A stretch of 64,000 nt of DNA from Eulemur rufifrons (lineage: Eukaryota; Chordata; Mammalia; Primates; Lemuridae). This document shows, piece by piece, positions 47,910 through 60,739 of the stretch. Location of the stretch: the NCBI RefSeq assembly GCF_041146395.1, contig NC_090984.1:79495114-79559113 (forward strand). The letters are read 5' to 3'. Numbering within the stretch: position 1 is the first letter of the stretch; each line of letters begins with the position of its first letter. Position numbers and translations under genes: made by a program. The notes under the pieces were generated by a model. The model saw nothing but the letters and a program-made list of their open reading frames with translations, did not search any database and was not told the DNA's origin.

Positions 47910-50900
47910 GCAAAGAAAAAAAAAATCCTGAACTTGTTAAAATATTATTTATCATGAAAGAGGGATTCATTTCATATTGGGAGGGCTAAGAACACTCAAA
48001 CAGTCTAGGATATGGACTTATATTTTATCTGCACTTATATTTATATATAGCTTTCCTGATTTACATTGTGAATAATACACATCTGTTATGCCAACATTCA
48101 TCACACAAGATGACAATATAATTTTCTTTACTAGTAGAAGATCTCACGTGGTTAACTTTTCATGTCACACTGAAAATAACCCTCCATGCACTTAATTGGG
48201 TATTTTACTTATTCTTTTATATGAGATATTTTTAATTTATTTTATCAGATATGAACACATTTAAAACATCTTTATATATTTGGAGGTTTTTTTTATCTGT
48301 TCATCATTTAATATTAGGTATCTTAAATGAAAGAGAATAAAGTAATCACGAAGGATAAAATGAGAGTTTTTGGATCTTTACCATGGTTAATCATATGATT
48401 TCGAATCTTCTTAGTCTGAATGAACTAGGATGGGGCACCAAAGGGCTTTATCCAGCCATGCTGACCACAGGTACCCTGATTTAGTGGCATCTGGCTATTA
48501 AAGGATTGGTTCTTTTGAGATATGGATCACCCCTTGGCCTCTCCCTGTAGTTACTGGACATCAATATCTCATTCAAGAATTCCACTACAAGGCTAGCAGA
48601 TGTGGGAATAGAAGACGAAACCAAATGAGCCAATTTTGGAACTTGCTGACAAGAGTTTTATGGCAGGGGGTTATTCAAATGAGGCCTTTCCTTGGCCACT
48701 TTTCTCTATTCATACAAGTAGTTAAAAATTGGACTTATATGCAAAATTCATTTGGGAACCTTCATTCCGCTAAGATTGCTATCAATGTCTCCAGACTCTC
48801 CTCTTCCAGGGTGAGAATCTAAATGACTTAAGATTTTTCAAAATCCTCTCATTTTTTTTGAGGTTTTCTAATACTTTATTGGAAAGGTTAGAATCTGCAA
48901 GCTTGATGACATACATATTTGAAAAATCAATTCAAAAAGATAATATTTGGAGTTATGTTAAATATGGCTTCTATAGCTCTATTGAAGGAATTGACAACAG
49001 AATTTGTGCCATTCTGGAGAAAATTTATATGCATTATTTAGAAATTATGATAAACTTTTCCCCCATAAAAATCAAGTTTTTCCCATAAAAAACTTTGGTT
49101 AAATTTGCCCAGGGACTGGATATTTGCTTTTTAAATCAATGTTTTCCCTCGGATACAATCCACTCAGTTTTAAAGAACAAAAAGCCTATTTTCTTACACC
49201 CAATACTGGCCCTGACTACATATTACATCTGTAGACATAGATATATAGAGATTCATGTTATTTTCATGCTCATTGTGTTAACTCATAGAGTAATTATACA
49301 TTAATTCCAGTACAATATTCTTTCATAAGTTCACATTAATTAGAAGGTTTCACCATTGAGTGATTCTTAGAAATGGCTACTGGTAAAAAAAAAAAAAAAA
49401 AAAAAGAAAAATGCTAAGTCTCCTAATTTAGAGCCCTCAAGTGGGAAAAGGATCTAAAATCCTACCTGATCAGATTAAACCTCTATGAACTTATAGTTTT
49501 TACTAAGTAAAATATAAAGAAATGGGAAATATGAAGTATGGCAATTTTTATGTATGTCAGACATCAACCATCTCTACATTAGAAGATAAGATGCATGTTT
49601 CCAAGTCTTAGTAATGATACCATTCCTTTGTGTCTTATGTTCGATTCAATTAATATAAAATGGTGACAACAGTAGTATATACTTCAGATGGGGTTTGGAT
49701 TTTTAAAAGATTGTATCTATTAAGGATTTAGTTCTACATCTGGTACATAATAAGTGTTTCGTAAGTTAGGTTTATTATTATTATTTGGCAGTCACAAAGT
49801 GAATTTTATAATTGGTGGGCTTATTAAACACCTATTTGCTTTATAACTTTTGTTGGGAAAATTACTTAAAAAAAATAGCCTATAGCAAGTTTATCCATCT
49901 TCCTGGTGTGTTGTTTCATTTTTTGCTTTTGTTTTTGTTTTTTAGATTCCCTCTGGTAGATGTATCAACATTGGAAAGACAAACACATTTATTTTATTTG
50001 CCATGACCTCCTTAGCAACAGATGCTGAATTAATATAAAATGATACCATTCAGAATATACAACAAAAAAATAGCACTTGATTTAGTGGTGCTTTCAATTC
50101 ATACCAAAGTAACTATTTTAACCATTCTATAATAATGTATATTTAATAAATATAGCATTTAAAATTCATGAATATTTTAAGGCTAATTCCAGTTATCCAG
50201 ATCAAGGGCTATGTTAAGCATTGAGGGACTGACTAAGATAACACTAAAGCATGTAATTCTAGCCCAATTCTAGCCCAAGCCAAAAGACAGGGCAACATTT
50301 CATGGTATGATGCTCTGGTGTAGTATGAAACATGGGGTGTGCAAGTCTGTACTAAGCAAAATCATAACTGGGCCTTTCCAATATCTAGGCCAGTTTTCAA
50401 TGGGGATTGTAGTGGAGTGAGGTCAGCTGGAGAGAGGAGAGAAGGGAGAGAAGAGAAAGGACAAATGCACTTTGAAAAAAAACCCAGGGATTCCAATGAA
50501 GGATCCCAAAGCCTCAATCTCATTTCTCACCATCTCAGGTGAGAACTATTAGATTTCAAAGCTAACAGATAAGAACCCTCTTCCTCATCTAAGTTCTAAA
50601 CTAATAAAAGAAGACCAGAACCTCACCTTTACTATTGATAAAGCATAAATTTTAAAGTATAGCTCATTATCTATGAGCAAATGGGATTCCTGATACCGAT
50701 CCCAGAACTAAATGGAATGACCATGGCCATTTAGCACTGATACACTGACACAATCTGAGCCTGTGCCCTTCAACCAGGTCTCTGGCAGTAGCATGGGTGG
50801 GGCTGGAAACGCTAAAGAGCAGACCCTGTTCCTCCTTCCAATCTTACCAAGTAGAAAATTACTCCACCTCCCCAGGGAGGAATGAGTGGGAGTGAGAGGG

Positions 50901-51670
50901 AGTGAGGAGTGATCGGGGACACTAAAACCTCAGCATAAGACCAATAAGCACTGAGTTACGGTGCTATAAGTAAAGTACATTTGACTCTGAATTTGGAAGC
51001 AGACAGTAAAATATGAAGGGGCATTACTGTCAAATTTGACAGAAGACTCAAAGTAAATGTCTGTGCATTGTCTGCTCCTCCTTTGATGTACTGCTAAAAT
51101 TCCCAGACTACTTTGTTCCTGGCAGTAAACTCTGAATTAGCCAGTTAGAGGGTTTATATTAATAGTGTCTGCTTATGCGTTTATCTTACTCATATAATTT
51201 GAGATAATAGGTGATTTATTATTGTTCTAGGTATTGAGCTAACATAAAAAAAAAAAATCTAACTTTTATAATGCTGTTAAATTCTGCTTCGTCTTTACTT
51301 ACGTGCCAGTACAGTTTTGAGGCAGGTACTTATCTCAGAAACGTTTAGCTTGAGGCATGTCTAAGTTTCCAAATGCCTCTCTCTGCTGCTTCTGCTAATT
51401 ACTGCATTTGCTTTAAGCACAAGGTAATGGGCCAAGTGGTGACTTCAGCTACTTTGCAGGTTATCACACAAATGGGATAAATGAAACCCCACTAATTTCT
51501 AAAATTTGCAACCTAAGTAACCATAATATGAAAATAGAGCCATTTTTTACATAAGGGACTATTAATGTATGTTTCTTCCATATTTGTATGAGCTCATATA
51601 TGAAATTTTAACAAAACGCATTTGTTCAAAAACAGTAGAAATATAACATGAATTATTTAAAACTGTACTG
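47910..51670. other. AT-rich sequence with an A21 tract, no recognised gene
   Basis: Three consecutive plus-strand frames (48625, 48858, 49095) attracted attention but show no domain. A poly-A tract of 21 lies at 49385-49405 with no retroelement body that I can identify upstream. A purine-rich stretch lies at 50415-50462. A MIR-like tail may lie at 49738-49790. Confidence 0.35.
49385..49405 (+). repeat. Poly-A tract (about A21)
   Basis: Uninterrupted A run followed by 'gaaaaatgc'. Could be a retroelement tail, but no body is recognised. Confidence 0.9.
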
Positions 51671-51674
51671 ACTA

Positions 51675-51875
51675 GACAGTCACTAATCACACATGACTAT
51701 TTAATTTTAAATTGATTAAAATTAAACAAAACTAAAAATTCACTTCCTCATTCTCACTAGCCCATTTCAAGTGCTCAAAACCAAATGTGGTTAGCAATTT
51801 CCCTATTGGACAGCATAAATACAGAATATTTGTGTCATCCAAGTAAGTTCTACTGGAAAGCACTGATTTTAAAGC
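51675..51875. repeat. hAT-like non-autonomous DNA transposon, family uncertain
   Basis: 'actaatcacacatgactatt', 'taattttaaattgattaaaa', 'cccatttcaagtgctcaaaa' and 'ctattggacagcataaatac' match, in order, an old mammalian MER-type DNA element whose ends read 'cagtgctgtccaatag'. The right edge reads 'agttctactggaaagcactg'. Confidence 0.65.
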
Positions 51876-51962
51876 ACCACTGTTGGAATAACCTTATTGT
51901 TAAAGGACATTAAGAGGTTTAACTGATATGCTTGCAAATTATCTAACATTTTTATAAGATAC

Positions 51963-52016
51963 AGCCTGGTAAACTAGGTGTAGATATAGAGTAGATATAG
52001 CCTGGTAAACTAGGTG
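51963..52016. repeat. Tandem duplication, 36-bp period
   Basis: agcctggtaaactaggtg occurs at 51963-51980 and again, identically, at 51999-52016. Confidence 0.9.
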
Positions 52017-52019
52017 AAT

Positions 52020-54378
52020 AATAAAGCATTGCTAAGATCATTTAAATTTTATTCGTCCTTTTAAATGAGGAACTGGTAAACTTGCATATTTCTATCAATA
52101 AGTCACTGCATTCTTAAACGATTTCTAAATTTACCAGCTTACTAAAGTTCTTAGACCTCATGTATATTTAGTTTGTTGACTCTCCTAAAACAATTTCTAT
52201 TTGGGTGATTTGTAAAACCGTAAATGTTACTGGGTTGCTTGTTTAAGTAACTTGTAGTTTTTGTTTGTTTCTTAGGTCAGATGCATACTATTTATATATT
52301 TGCATATAGCATATTGTGTGTACACTAAATATTATACATAGACAGAGATGGAGATAGAGACAATATGAAGAAAAACAATATAATTGGGAGGTGGCAGGTA
52401 ACTTCATATTCACTGTCAACAAATGAGTGGATTAGTAAAAGATTTACATCAAAACAATGCCAGCAACTAGAAAAAACTCAAAGGACATTAAATGTAAAAG
52501 TTTTTAATATGACCTGAATCTGAGATTCAAAATTCCGCTAAGAACTCATTAGTTTTTCCATTTCTTAGTTTCTTAAATTTCTTAAATTTTAAATATGTAT
52601 AGCAATAGTTTCTCTGCAAACCTAATATGATTGGAAACAATGTATATGGAAAAGCACCTACCATTATGTTAGATACTAACTAGACACTCATAAATCATAC
52701 CTCATCATTTTAGTGCCTAATAATATTCCAAATATAAGTCACATGAATAAAAATTGTACTCTTCATAAAACAGTGATCAGCTGCATCCTCCTCACCAGGA
52801 GGTTGGCTGCTAATACAGAACTAGCTGATTCATTTTTTTTTTTAATGAATGAGCAAAAAGCTGTAAGTACATTAAAACCAATACTAACAATATCATAGGT
52901 AAATCAAAGTCTCCTCTAAAACCACACGTCAAGCAAAGAAGGAGAGCAGTCCTGAACTGGGACTGTGTATTCAGTCAGAATGCATATGAGGCGGCTGATA
53001 AAGGGCACAGAGAAATACCACTCCAGCTTTTGGGTGGCAGACGTGGAAACTCAGAATGACTGGGCCTGAAGAGCTTTCAAGAGACCACGTAGCACAACTC
53101 ACAGAGAAGCAGGTCATTCCCTGTACTTACAGGTCAAGCATAAGGGGCTATATTGGCCTTTTTGAGCCTGGTACTGACATTTAAAAAGCCTGTGGATTTT
53201 ATGTTTTGTTTCCTTCGACAAATTCAGTCATCCAATTGGACATTTTTTATCACACACACCATGTTTGAACAGGTTTTTAACACTTATCCTAAATGTGGTT
53301 GCAATTGAACTTATTACATGGCCAGCTACAGCTGCCCCTCACTTGAGAGTGGGGCCCAAACCACCCACAGATTGATATGTCGCTGTCCTCATCACAACAC
53401 ACAGCCACCCACTGGATTGTGACAGCCCAAACCTTCCTTCACATCGTGGCTACAAAACATGCCCAATAAAAGGTTTACAGGAAGCTCCAGACTAGGGGTA
53501 TATACAATCCTTGGCTTAATCTTGACATTTATGAGATCTAGAGTTAAATAATAAAGGATCTAGAGTTAAAAACAATGTATATATCATGAAAACCAAGGCA
53601 CCAAACAGATGCCAAATTTTAGAAATAAAGGAATTGTCAAGAAGCTACTAGCGATATAATGTTTTATCAAGCTATTAATCATTGTTTCTGATTCAAGATG
53701 ATATTAATAACTGAGATTTTGAAAGGCAACAGTAATAAGCAGCTATAATACTGTAACATAATCAAGGATATGTGGAAGTAAATTATATATAGTGGACAGC
53801 ACAAAAACGTTAACATATATAAAGGTATTCTAAGAGAACTGTTTGCTTGGGGGAAATCTTGGGCAAATGCAAATTCAATGATTCTATGAAGTTAAAGTTC
53901 CTAAAACTTAAAGATAACAAATTTAGTTTTTATTTTCCCAATACAGCATAGAAATCTATACTTCCTTCCCAAAGGAAAATATTATTGATTCTACATGAAT
54001 GATAAATTTTAAAAAACTTTATTCAATTTGAATTCTAAATTCTTAAATCATAAAGATCTGATTGCATGTAAGTACAACCTGTTTAATCATAGGTGCATGA
54101 TAGATGCTTTCAAATATATTTTCTCTTTCTTCAAATAATGATAAGAGAGCAAAAGAACCTAACTGCTTCCTGCCTAATTTTTCATAAACTTTGCCTCAAA
54201 AAGTTAGTATATTCTTATTTCTAAATTATAAGATTAGCTTACATACCATTCTTCAAAATGTCAAAAAAAATCATACAAAGAAATAAGAACCTAGAAATAA
54301 AAGCCATCTATGGCTCCAATGCAGGATAAAGTTTTGAGGGAAGAATGTTAACAATTAAAAGCAGTGTCTTGCAACTTT
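52020..54378. other. AT-rich sequence, no recognised gene
   Basis: Contains a small direct repeat (gatctagagttaaa at 53535 and 53557). The patch at 52920-53460 is less AT-rich than its surroundings and looks unique. No domain in any frame. Confidence 0.35.
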
Positions 54379-54752
54379 TTAGAACAGCAAATCTTGGCCG
54401 GGCGCGGTGGCTCACGCCTGTAATCCTAGCACTCTGGGAGGCCGAGGTGGGCGGATCGTTTGAGCTCAGGAGTTCGAGACCAGCCTGAGCAAGAGCGAGA
54501 CCCCATCTCTACTAAAAATAGAAAGAAATTATATGGACAGCTAAAAAATATATATATAGAAAAAATTAGCCGAGCATGGTGGTGCATGCCTGTAGTCCCA
54601 GCTACTCGGGAGGCTGAGACAGGAGGATCGCTTGAGCTCAGGAGTTTGAGGTTGCTGTGAGCTAGGCTAACGCCACGGCACTCACTCTAGCCTGGGCAAC
54701 AGAGTGAGACTCTGTCTCAAAAAAAAAAAAAAAAATTAGAACAGCAAATCTG
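54379..54752 (+). mobile_element. Lemur-type dimeric Alu with 16-bp TSD
   Basis: Body about 54396-54736, flanked by ttagaacagcaaatct at 54379-54394 and 54737-54752. The left arm starts 'ggccgggcgcggtggctcac', nearly consensus. The right arm carries 'gagctaggctaacgccacgg' and 'cactcactctagcc'. The tail is about A18. This is the least diverged Alu in the window. Frames at 54460-54660 and 54662-55018 are Alu artefacts. Confidence 0.95.
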
Positions 54753-54754
54753 AA

Positions 54755-55260
54755 CTTCCAACTGGCTATACATGATTGGATATTTGTGTTCACTGTGACT
54801 GGGTCAGGCTGGCTGAGGCACAAAAGCACTCTAATTAAGACAATGTAAAGTATGAGTTGGCAAAATTGCCCACAATTTGTCACCTGAAGACCAATTATGA
54901 CTGTAATTGTTAGATTCAGTAATTTATCTCTGATATACTTTAACATAACAAATATTTGGAGATTACTTAAATGAAGCAAACCCATTGAAATTTTTGTCAC
55001 TCTTCTACTACTGGCCAAATTTAATGATCTTTATGTCTGAATACATGCATTTGGCATTACTGACCACTCTCATTAATTCCCAACCCCCTTTCCCATGACC
55101 CATACCCTTGCATATTAGAACTTTATTTTCCTTTTATTCACAGTCCCAAGTCCCTTCCCAAGTTCCTAAACTTTTTATTAAATATATTTCTTCTTCCTTC
55201 CGTATCACTTTTCTCAATACTCAGACACCCATGGGAGATTCTGCCCACCTGCTCCCACTC
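54755..55260. other. No recognised feature
   Basis: No gene signal or named repeat seen. Confidence 0.4.
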
Positions 55261-55263
55261 CTG

Positions 55264-55382
55264 TTTTTTAAAGAAGTTTCTCTGTGTTGCCCAGGCTGGA
55301 GTTGAACTCATGGGCTCAGGTGATCCTCTGCCTCAGCTTCCTGAGTAGCTGGGACTACAGGTGTAGGCCACCATGCCCAGCT
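55264..55382 (-). repeat. Alu-type monomer fragment, antisense
   Basis: 'ctgtgttgcccaggctggag', 'catgggctcaggtgatcctc', 'gagtagctgggactacaggt' and 'ccaccatgcccagct', preceded by a T-run (antisense A-tail). Single arm only. Confidence 0.8.
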
Positions 55383-55479
55383 ACCCACCCTTTACTAAAC
55401 ACAAAGTCTTGACTCTTTCCATTTGATTCTCCTGACCATCACCCCATAGCAAAGGACATCTATTTTAAGTACAACACAT

Positions 55480-55845
55480 CAAAACATTAGCATCAGAACT
55501 GGCCATGTGATTTTCTTTGGCCAGTAAAATGTGAGCAGAAATGTATTCCATGAGAATCAATGCATGGTTCTGCCACTTCTTTCTTTTCCTTCTGTCACAA
55601 AAATGTCATGTCCTGCTATGGTCTGAATGTTGTGTCCCTCCAAATGGACTAAGACATGTCTCAAATAGGGGCTTCTCCTTCTGTTTAGTTCCCAAAGTGA
55701 GAAGGACATAGGGCAGAGTCACAGCTGAGCCACATCCAACGTGTATTGTAAGTGAGAAATAAGCTTTTGTTGTTGTAAACCACTGCAATTCTGGGATTAT
55801 CTGTTACCACAGCACAATGCAGAGAAAACTAATACATTATTACAA
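55480..55845 (+). repeat. Old LTR-like remnant, family uncertain
   Basis: 'ggccatgtgattttctttgg', 'ccagtaaaatgtgagcagaa', 'gagaaataagcttttgttgt', 'tgtaaaccactgcaattctg' and 'tctgttaccacagcacaatg' give the order of a widespread old LTR-type repeat, ending 'aaaactaatacat'. It looks related to the remnants at 21240 and 41230. Confidence 0.55.
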
Positions 55846-55847
55846 AG

Positions 55848-55945
55848 GTTAACAGTGATAATTAAATGAGATAATGTACATGGTGATATGCACTGTGCTT
55901 GTGACAACAGCAAATATTCAATACATGTGGGCTATTATTAAGTAT
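55848..55945 (+). repeat. MIR 3' part, sense
   Basis: 'gataattaaatgagataatg' and 'caaatattcaatacatgtgg' are the MIR 3' tail. Confidence 0.55.
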
Positions 55946-56159
55946 TCCACAGGTATCCATTTCATTTTCTCATGTCCTTCAGAGAACAGAACTACGTGTT
56001 TTCTAAATTCCTGATATGCCTAGAAGAATGACCTGTACTTAATAAATATGTATTACATAAAGTCAAGGTTAAAGGTAACAAAAAGGTAACCCGAAGAGAG
56101 CCATGGTAGGGAGATTAAGATTCAGAGAGGGGAGGGAGAATGAATGACATCACTCTTTT

Positions 56160-56580
56160 TTATTCAAAAAATATTTATTGAACAGTTAAGTATGAGTCAG
56201 ACACAGCGATAAGCATTTGGAAGATAAGTGCGAATGAGGCAATTCTGCCTTTACTGAGATGGAAAAATAATGAAAAGCAAGCAGCAATTATAAGCCCATG
56301 TGTCCTGTGATGTGGAAAAGCACAGGATGACTTGAAAGCACATAGACGAGATCTGGGACGTTTTCTCCAGGTTGTGTCCTCAAGAGTAACTGGAAGGCAG
56401 GTAGACAAAGGAGGGAAAGTGGGTATGGAGAGAATGTTCCAGGCAGAGCAAACAGCTGATGATGATTATTTCCCAGTGAAAACAGATCTGTCATCTGTTG
56501 TCAGTGAGAGGGGTGGGGAGGTAAAGGTGATTTTTAGGAAGTTAGACAAGGTCTGATGTGGCCATTTCAGAAAACAAGCG
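56160..56580 (+). repeat. Ancient interspersed repeat, family not named
   Basis: 'caaaaaatatttattgaaca', 'gtgcgaatgaggcaattctg', 'gagagaatgttccaggcaga' and 'gacaaggtctgatgtggcca' share the order of the repeat at 45270. Confidence 0.5.
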
Positions 56581-56872
56581 AGGAAGCTGACCAGAGAATG
56601 AGAAAGTTTTCAAGGCCCTGTTCCTAGCCCATTGGAAAGCATGACATCAGAATGGCATGGATCTTCAGAGCTGGTGATTTTCTACAATGCCTTTCAGACT
56701 GGTTTTGGTCATAGGGAAGTAGGTAGGTGGCCTGTGCCAAAGTAGCTTCTGATGCCTCATGATTTCACTGAAGCCAACAAAGAACTGGAATTGTGGATAT
56801 TGGCCAGGGTATGCGTGCCATTGTGGATTATGATGTCTAAATTGGGAAAATGAAAGGATTGTGGTGAGGGTG

Positions 56873-57240
56873 TGCTAGGATTTGAATTTGTCCCTAAAGA
56901 TCAAGTGTTAGAAAATTAATCCCCAATGCAACAGTATCCAGGGGTGGGACTTTTAAGAGGGCAGAGGCCCTCATGAATAGATTAATGCTGATAACTCAGG
57001 AGTGGGTTTGTTATCGCAGGAGTAGGTTCTCCACAAATGAATGAGTTCAGCCTCGTCTTCCCTCTCTCGCACGTGGCGCTCCTGCCCTTCCACCTCTTCA
57101 CCATGGGATGAGGAAGAAGGCCCTCGCCAGATGTTGGCCCCCTGATACTGGACTCCCCAACCTCCAGAACTGCAAAAAATAATTTTTTCTTTATAAATTA
57201 CCCAGCCTGTGGTATTCTGTTATAGCAATGAAAACAGGGT
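56873..57240 (+). mobile_element. MaLR-type (MST/MLT1-like) LTR, sense
   Basis: Starts 'tgctaggatttgaatttgtc' and continues with 'aattaatccccaatgcaaca', 'gccctcatgaatagattaat', 'aagaaggccctcgccagatg', 'ctccccaacctccagaactg' and 'ataaattacccagcctgtgg', ending near 'gcaatgaaaacagggt'. About full length, no internal genes. Class is confident, subfamily is not. Confidence 0.8.
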
Positions 57241-57439
57241 GCTTCTAATGATAGATACCACAAAAATAGAAGTTTCAAGGGACTGGTGATCTCAATGAAG
57301 CTAATGCATAGATTTTTTTTTAATTGAGGTCATATAAAATATCTGATGCACTTACTGTCTGCACCATTAGGATATGTTAAACACTTCTCTCTTTGAACCA
57401 GCAAACAGAGGCATGACCACAACATATGTGATTTAAGGA

Positions 57440-57650
57440 ACTATTATTTGCATAGCACTTCCCTTCATTTCAAATGCTTGTCCATCTATTGAAAACACCT
57501 CATTTGACTGCTATTACAATTTTGTGAGTTATGGAAAACTAGTATTAATATGCTCATTTTATAATTGGGAAAATTGAGACTTGGGCAAATTTTAAATCTT
57601 GCTTAAAATCCCAAGATGAGTTTGTAAAAGATTATAACTAAAACCCAAAC
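57440..57650 (-). repeat. MIR element, antisense, diverged
   Basis: 'ttatttgcatagcacttccc', 'cattttataattgggaaaat' and 'tgagacttgggcaaatttta' fit the antisense MIR order. Confidence 0.6.
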
Positions 57651-57654
57651 TACT

Positions 57655-59165
57655 ACTCCTTTGATGTATGCCTCTCAAACAATCTATGCAGAAAACTCAG
57701 AAGCACAAGTAGATTATTTATATAGCAAAACCCTAACATACACTGAAATTATCCTTCATTTCAAACAAGTTCTTTTGTTTGATTCCCAAACCATAGGCCA
57801 ATGGCTGGCTTCTTCTGGTCATTTCCAGGAGAAATATGTTCAGCCACATTGTATGCTCAGGAGGTTATTAATCAATGCCTTCCCATCCCTGTTTTTGAGA
57901 CATTGATTTTCCTTTAATGTCTACCCATATGATATAAGTATTGTTTTAATTTAATCTTTGTCAACTGTAAAGGATGTGTCTACAACTGAGTAAGGTTGAA
58001 GGTCCTTGTTTCTTGTGTTTGAGAAATCTTTTTTATTTACCCTTGAGAAAAAAATCTATACATTTTATCAAATTATAAAGATATAAATAGATCCAAACGG
58101 TTGGTTCCAGGACCTGAAAATAAATGAATATTCTTATACCCAATCTATTAAAAAAAAAAAAAAAGCTCCAGGCTATGAGATAGATGGTAAACAATGTCCC
58201 TATGTGCTTCTAATTTTAAATTAAAATTGAGGTCACATTGAACTGGCGGAAGTCAAAACCAATTTAGATCCTTTGGTCTCAACTTAAGGAAACACACTTT
58301 TCTTATCTTCTTTGTAACAAATAAATGGTTTTCAGATAAAGACTGTACTATATAGAAATAAAGAGACTGTAAGGCAGATATCCTATAAAATTGTTGTCAA
58401 ATGCAAGATAAGTGAATGTTTTATAGGTTGATTTTTACTTTTGCCCATATAGACATTTCTATTAGAATCAAAATCAAATGGAACCTTCATTTAGACGTGG
58501 TTCCACCACTAACTTGACATATGAAATTAAAAATCACTGTAACTCCCATTTTTAACGTTTTCTATCTCTAGAATGGGTATAATTTACTTGCCCTGACCAA
58601 CTCATAGGCCCTAAAAATTAAATAGTTTGCCCAAGATTGTGTAGCTAGTGACAGCTACATAACTTTATGCCATGTCTCCTGAAATCTATGGCTCATTTTA
58701 AAACAACAGAGGTTACAGTATAGTTGTTTCTGTGATCATTTTTTATTCACCTTGGAATGCTTTCTTTTTGCACACTCTAATGGCCTCTATTAATATTTGG
58801 TCACATTTCATACATCTGCAGCGAGAGTAGAGATAAAGAACATATATGATCCTAAATGACATTTAAGCAATAACAAAGCAATCATTTCATTTAACTTCAG
58901 AGTGCAAGATTCTATACTCACTAAAAGATTTGTATAACAATGTTTTACTAAGTCTCCCACTAAAACTTATATTAGATTGTACCTCGTAATCACATACCAA
59001 TGCTGATGTTCATAGTATCCCCCTAAGAGCAATGTAACACAAAATTTATACTGTAGTTTCAGTTCTTAAATAGGGTGACTGTGGTTTCTAACTATCAAAA
59101 TTGCTCAATGACTTGGTTATTGAATAAAGTTGGTGCTTGAAAATAGATATATATAGATTCACACT
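57655..59165. other. AT-rich sequence, one weak MIR-like patch
   Basis: 58490-58660 ('gttccaccactaacttgaca', 'ctctagaatgggtataattt') may be a diverged MIR. Poly-A (about A16) at 58149-58164. Nothing else recognised. Confidence 0.35.
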
Positions 59166-59169
59166 AAAC

Positions 59170-59690
59170 ATTTTTAAATTCTCTTGCTTCATCTTTATTT
59201 TAAATGCCTCAAAATAAGCTTTCTTTATTTATTATCTGGATTACTGAAATGTATCTCTAACCATTTCCCTATATCTAATCTTACCACTCTCCAGTCTTTA
59301 CCCTCACAGGGTGAACAGAGTTATCTTTCTTATATGCTCATTAGACTGACTGTCATTTTTCTGCTTTATAGCCTTCATTAGTGCTTCAGTTTTCAGAATA
59401 AAGGAAAAATCCCTTACCTAACCTCAGGAGTCCTATGATTTAGCCTCTGCCCCCTCTTTAGCCCCAGGCTCCTCTGCTACCCGTATGCAGCTAATTATAG
59501 CTAAGTGGAACCCAGGACGGGAGATTCCTGCAAATTCCAATATACTACTCCCTCATCCTAGGATACTTTGATTCCCCTCATTTGTACAGCTAGGCTCACT
59601 CATAGTTATGTTTTTTCTCAAGCATCCCTTTAGCCTTCAGTCTGATTAGATGCCCTCCTGGGTGTTCTCACTGCATCTTCTGAATATTCA
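59170..59690 (+). repeat. L2 3'-end fragment
   Basis: 'tatctggattactgaaatgt', 'agtcctatgatttagcctct', 'ccaggctcctctgctacccg' and 'ttagccttcagtctgattag' follow the L2 3' order, with a short interruption near 59505-59550. Confidence 0.6.
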
Positions 59691-60530
59691 CATCTATCAG
59701 TCAGTAATCTATGCTGAAATCCATTTTCTACATGGCAGCTAGGATGTTATTTTTTAAAAAGTAAGCCTAATCATATTATTAAAAACAGTCAAGACTAGCC
59801 TCCTGAATTTTAGACAACAACCTCCATAGGCTCTACCTAAGTTTGCCAAGCCCAAGTCTCTACCCTTATTTATAACACCTGGTAACATTCTGCCTCCTGT
59901 CCACTGTGCTACCTACCATAGTTTTGGTGGCGGGGGTAGGGGGGAAGCAAAGTTGATCTCTTTCCCAGCTTTAGCATATTCTCTTCATTCTGTCTAAAGT
60001 TCTCTTCTCCCTACCCTTGCCCTCACTTATCTCCAGGTCTCATACAGCAGCGGTCCCCAACCTTTTTGTCACCAGGGACCATTTTCATGGAAGACAGTTT
60101 TTCCAAGGACCTGGAGGGGAGGAATGGTTTTGGGATGATTCAAGCACATTACATTTATTGTGTACTTTATTTCTATTATTATTTCACTGAATATATAATG
60201 AAATAATTATACAACTCACTATAGGTTGGGGACCCCTGTTATATAGCACTTCTTCAGAGAGTCATTCCCTTCACCCATTATTTAAACAAATTCCCTTCTC
60301 ATGGCATATTTTGCTCTTCTTTCATAGCACTTATCAAAATTTATATTTATGTGCTTATTTGCAAGACAGTTTGTTTAATGTCTGTCTCTACATCCTGTGT
60401 AAGTTCCATGAGGTCTGAAATCACATTCATTTTTTTCATCACCCTAAATTCAGTACCTGGCATAGTAACCAGTACACTGTGGTGCTCAGAAATATTTGTT
60501 GGATGAATTTAAAGTCTCTTTCACTAAGCT
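59691..60530 (+). repeat. L2 3' end hosting a hAT-like element
   Basis: 'gtaagcctaatcatattatt', 'ttctcttctccctacccttg' and, after the transposon, 'tcatagcacttatcaaaatt', 'gtaagttccatgaggtctga', 'cagtacctggcatagtaacc', then 'aaatatttgttggatgaatt', the L2 terminus. Split at 60048-60238. Confidence 0.7.
60040..60246 (+). mobile_element. hAT-like non-autonomous DNA transposon, second copy
   Basis: Element 60048-60238 (191 bp). The inverted ends are CAGCGGTCCCCAACC and GGTTGGGGACCCCTG. The flanking 8-mers TCATACAG (60040-60047) and TTATATAG (60239-60246) differ by two C/T changes, so they are an aged 8-bp duplication. Same family as 42516-42649. The interior is partly replaced by AT-rich sequence. 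Confidence 0.82.
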
Positions 60531-60739
60531 TAACTATTTTTGAAGAATCATGATTTCATATAACTTTGTAACACCAAAGAATTGGACAGTACTGAATTAC
60601 CCATAGAGGGTTGTCATTAAATATTAGATCAACAAATGGGCAATTTTCAAAGACCAACCAAAAATCCTAATATTAAGGCTATGCTGAACAGCACTAAACT
60701 TTCTTTGATTATCTTGACATACTGAAAGAACTTGGATTG

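Noticed and set aside
48625..49304. Three consecutive plus-strand frames, considered as a decayed retroviral gene
   Set aside because: None shows protease, RT, integrase or envelope motifs, and no LTR pair brackets them.
54460..55018. Open frames on both strands
   Set aside because: They are translations of the Alu element at 54396 and its flank; the [20 protein letters not shown] peptide is a well-known Alu artefact.
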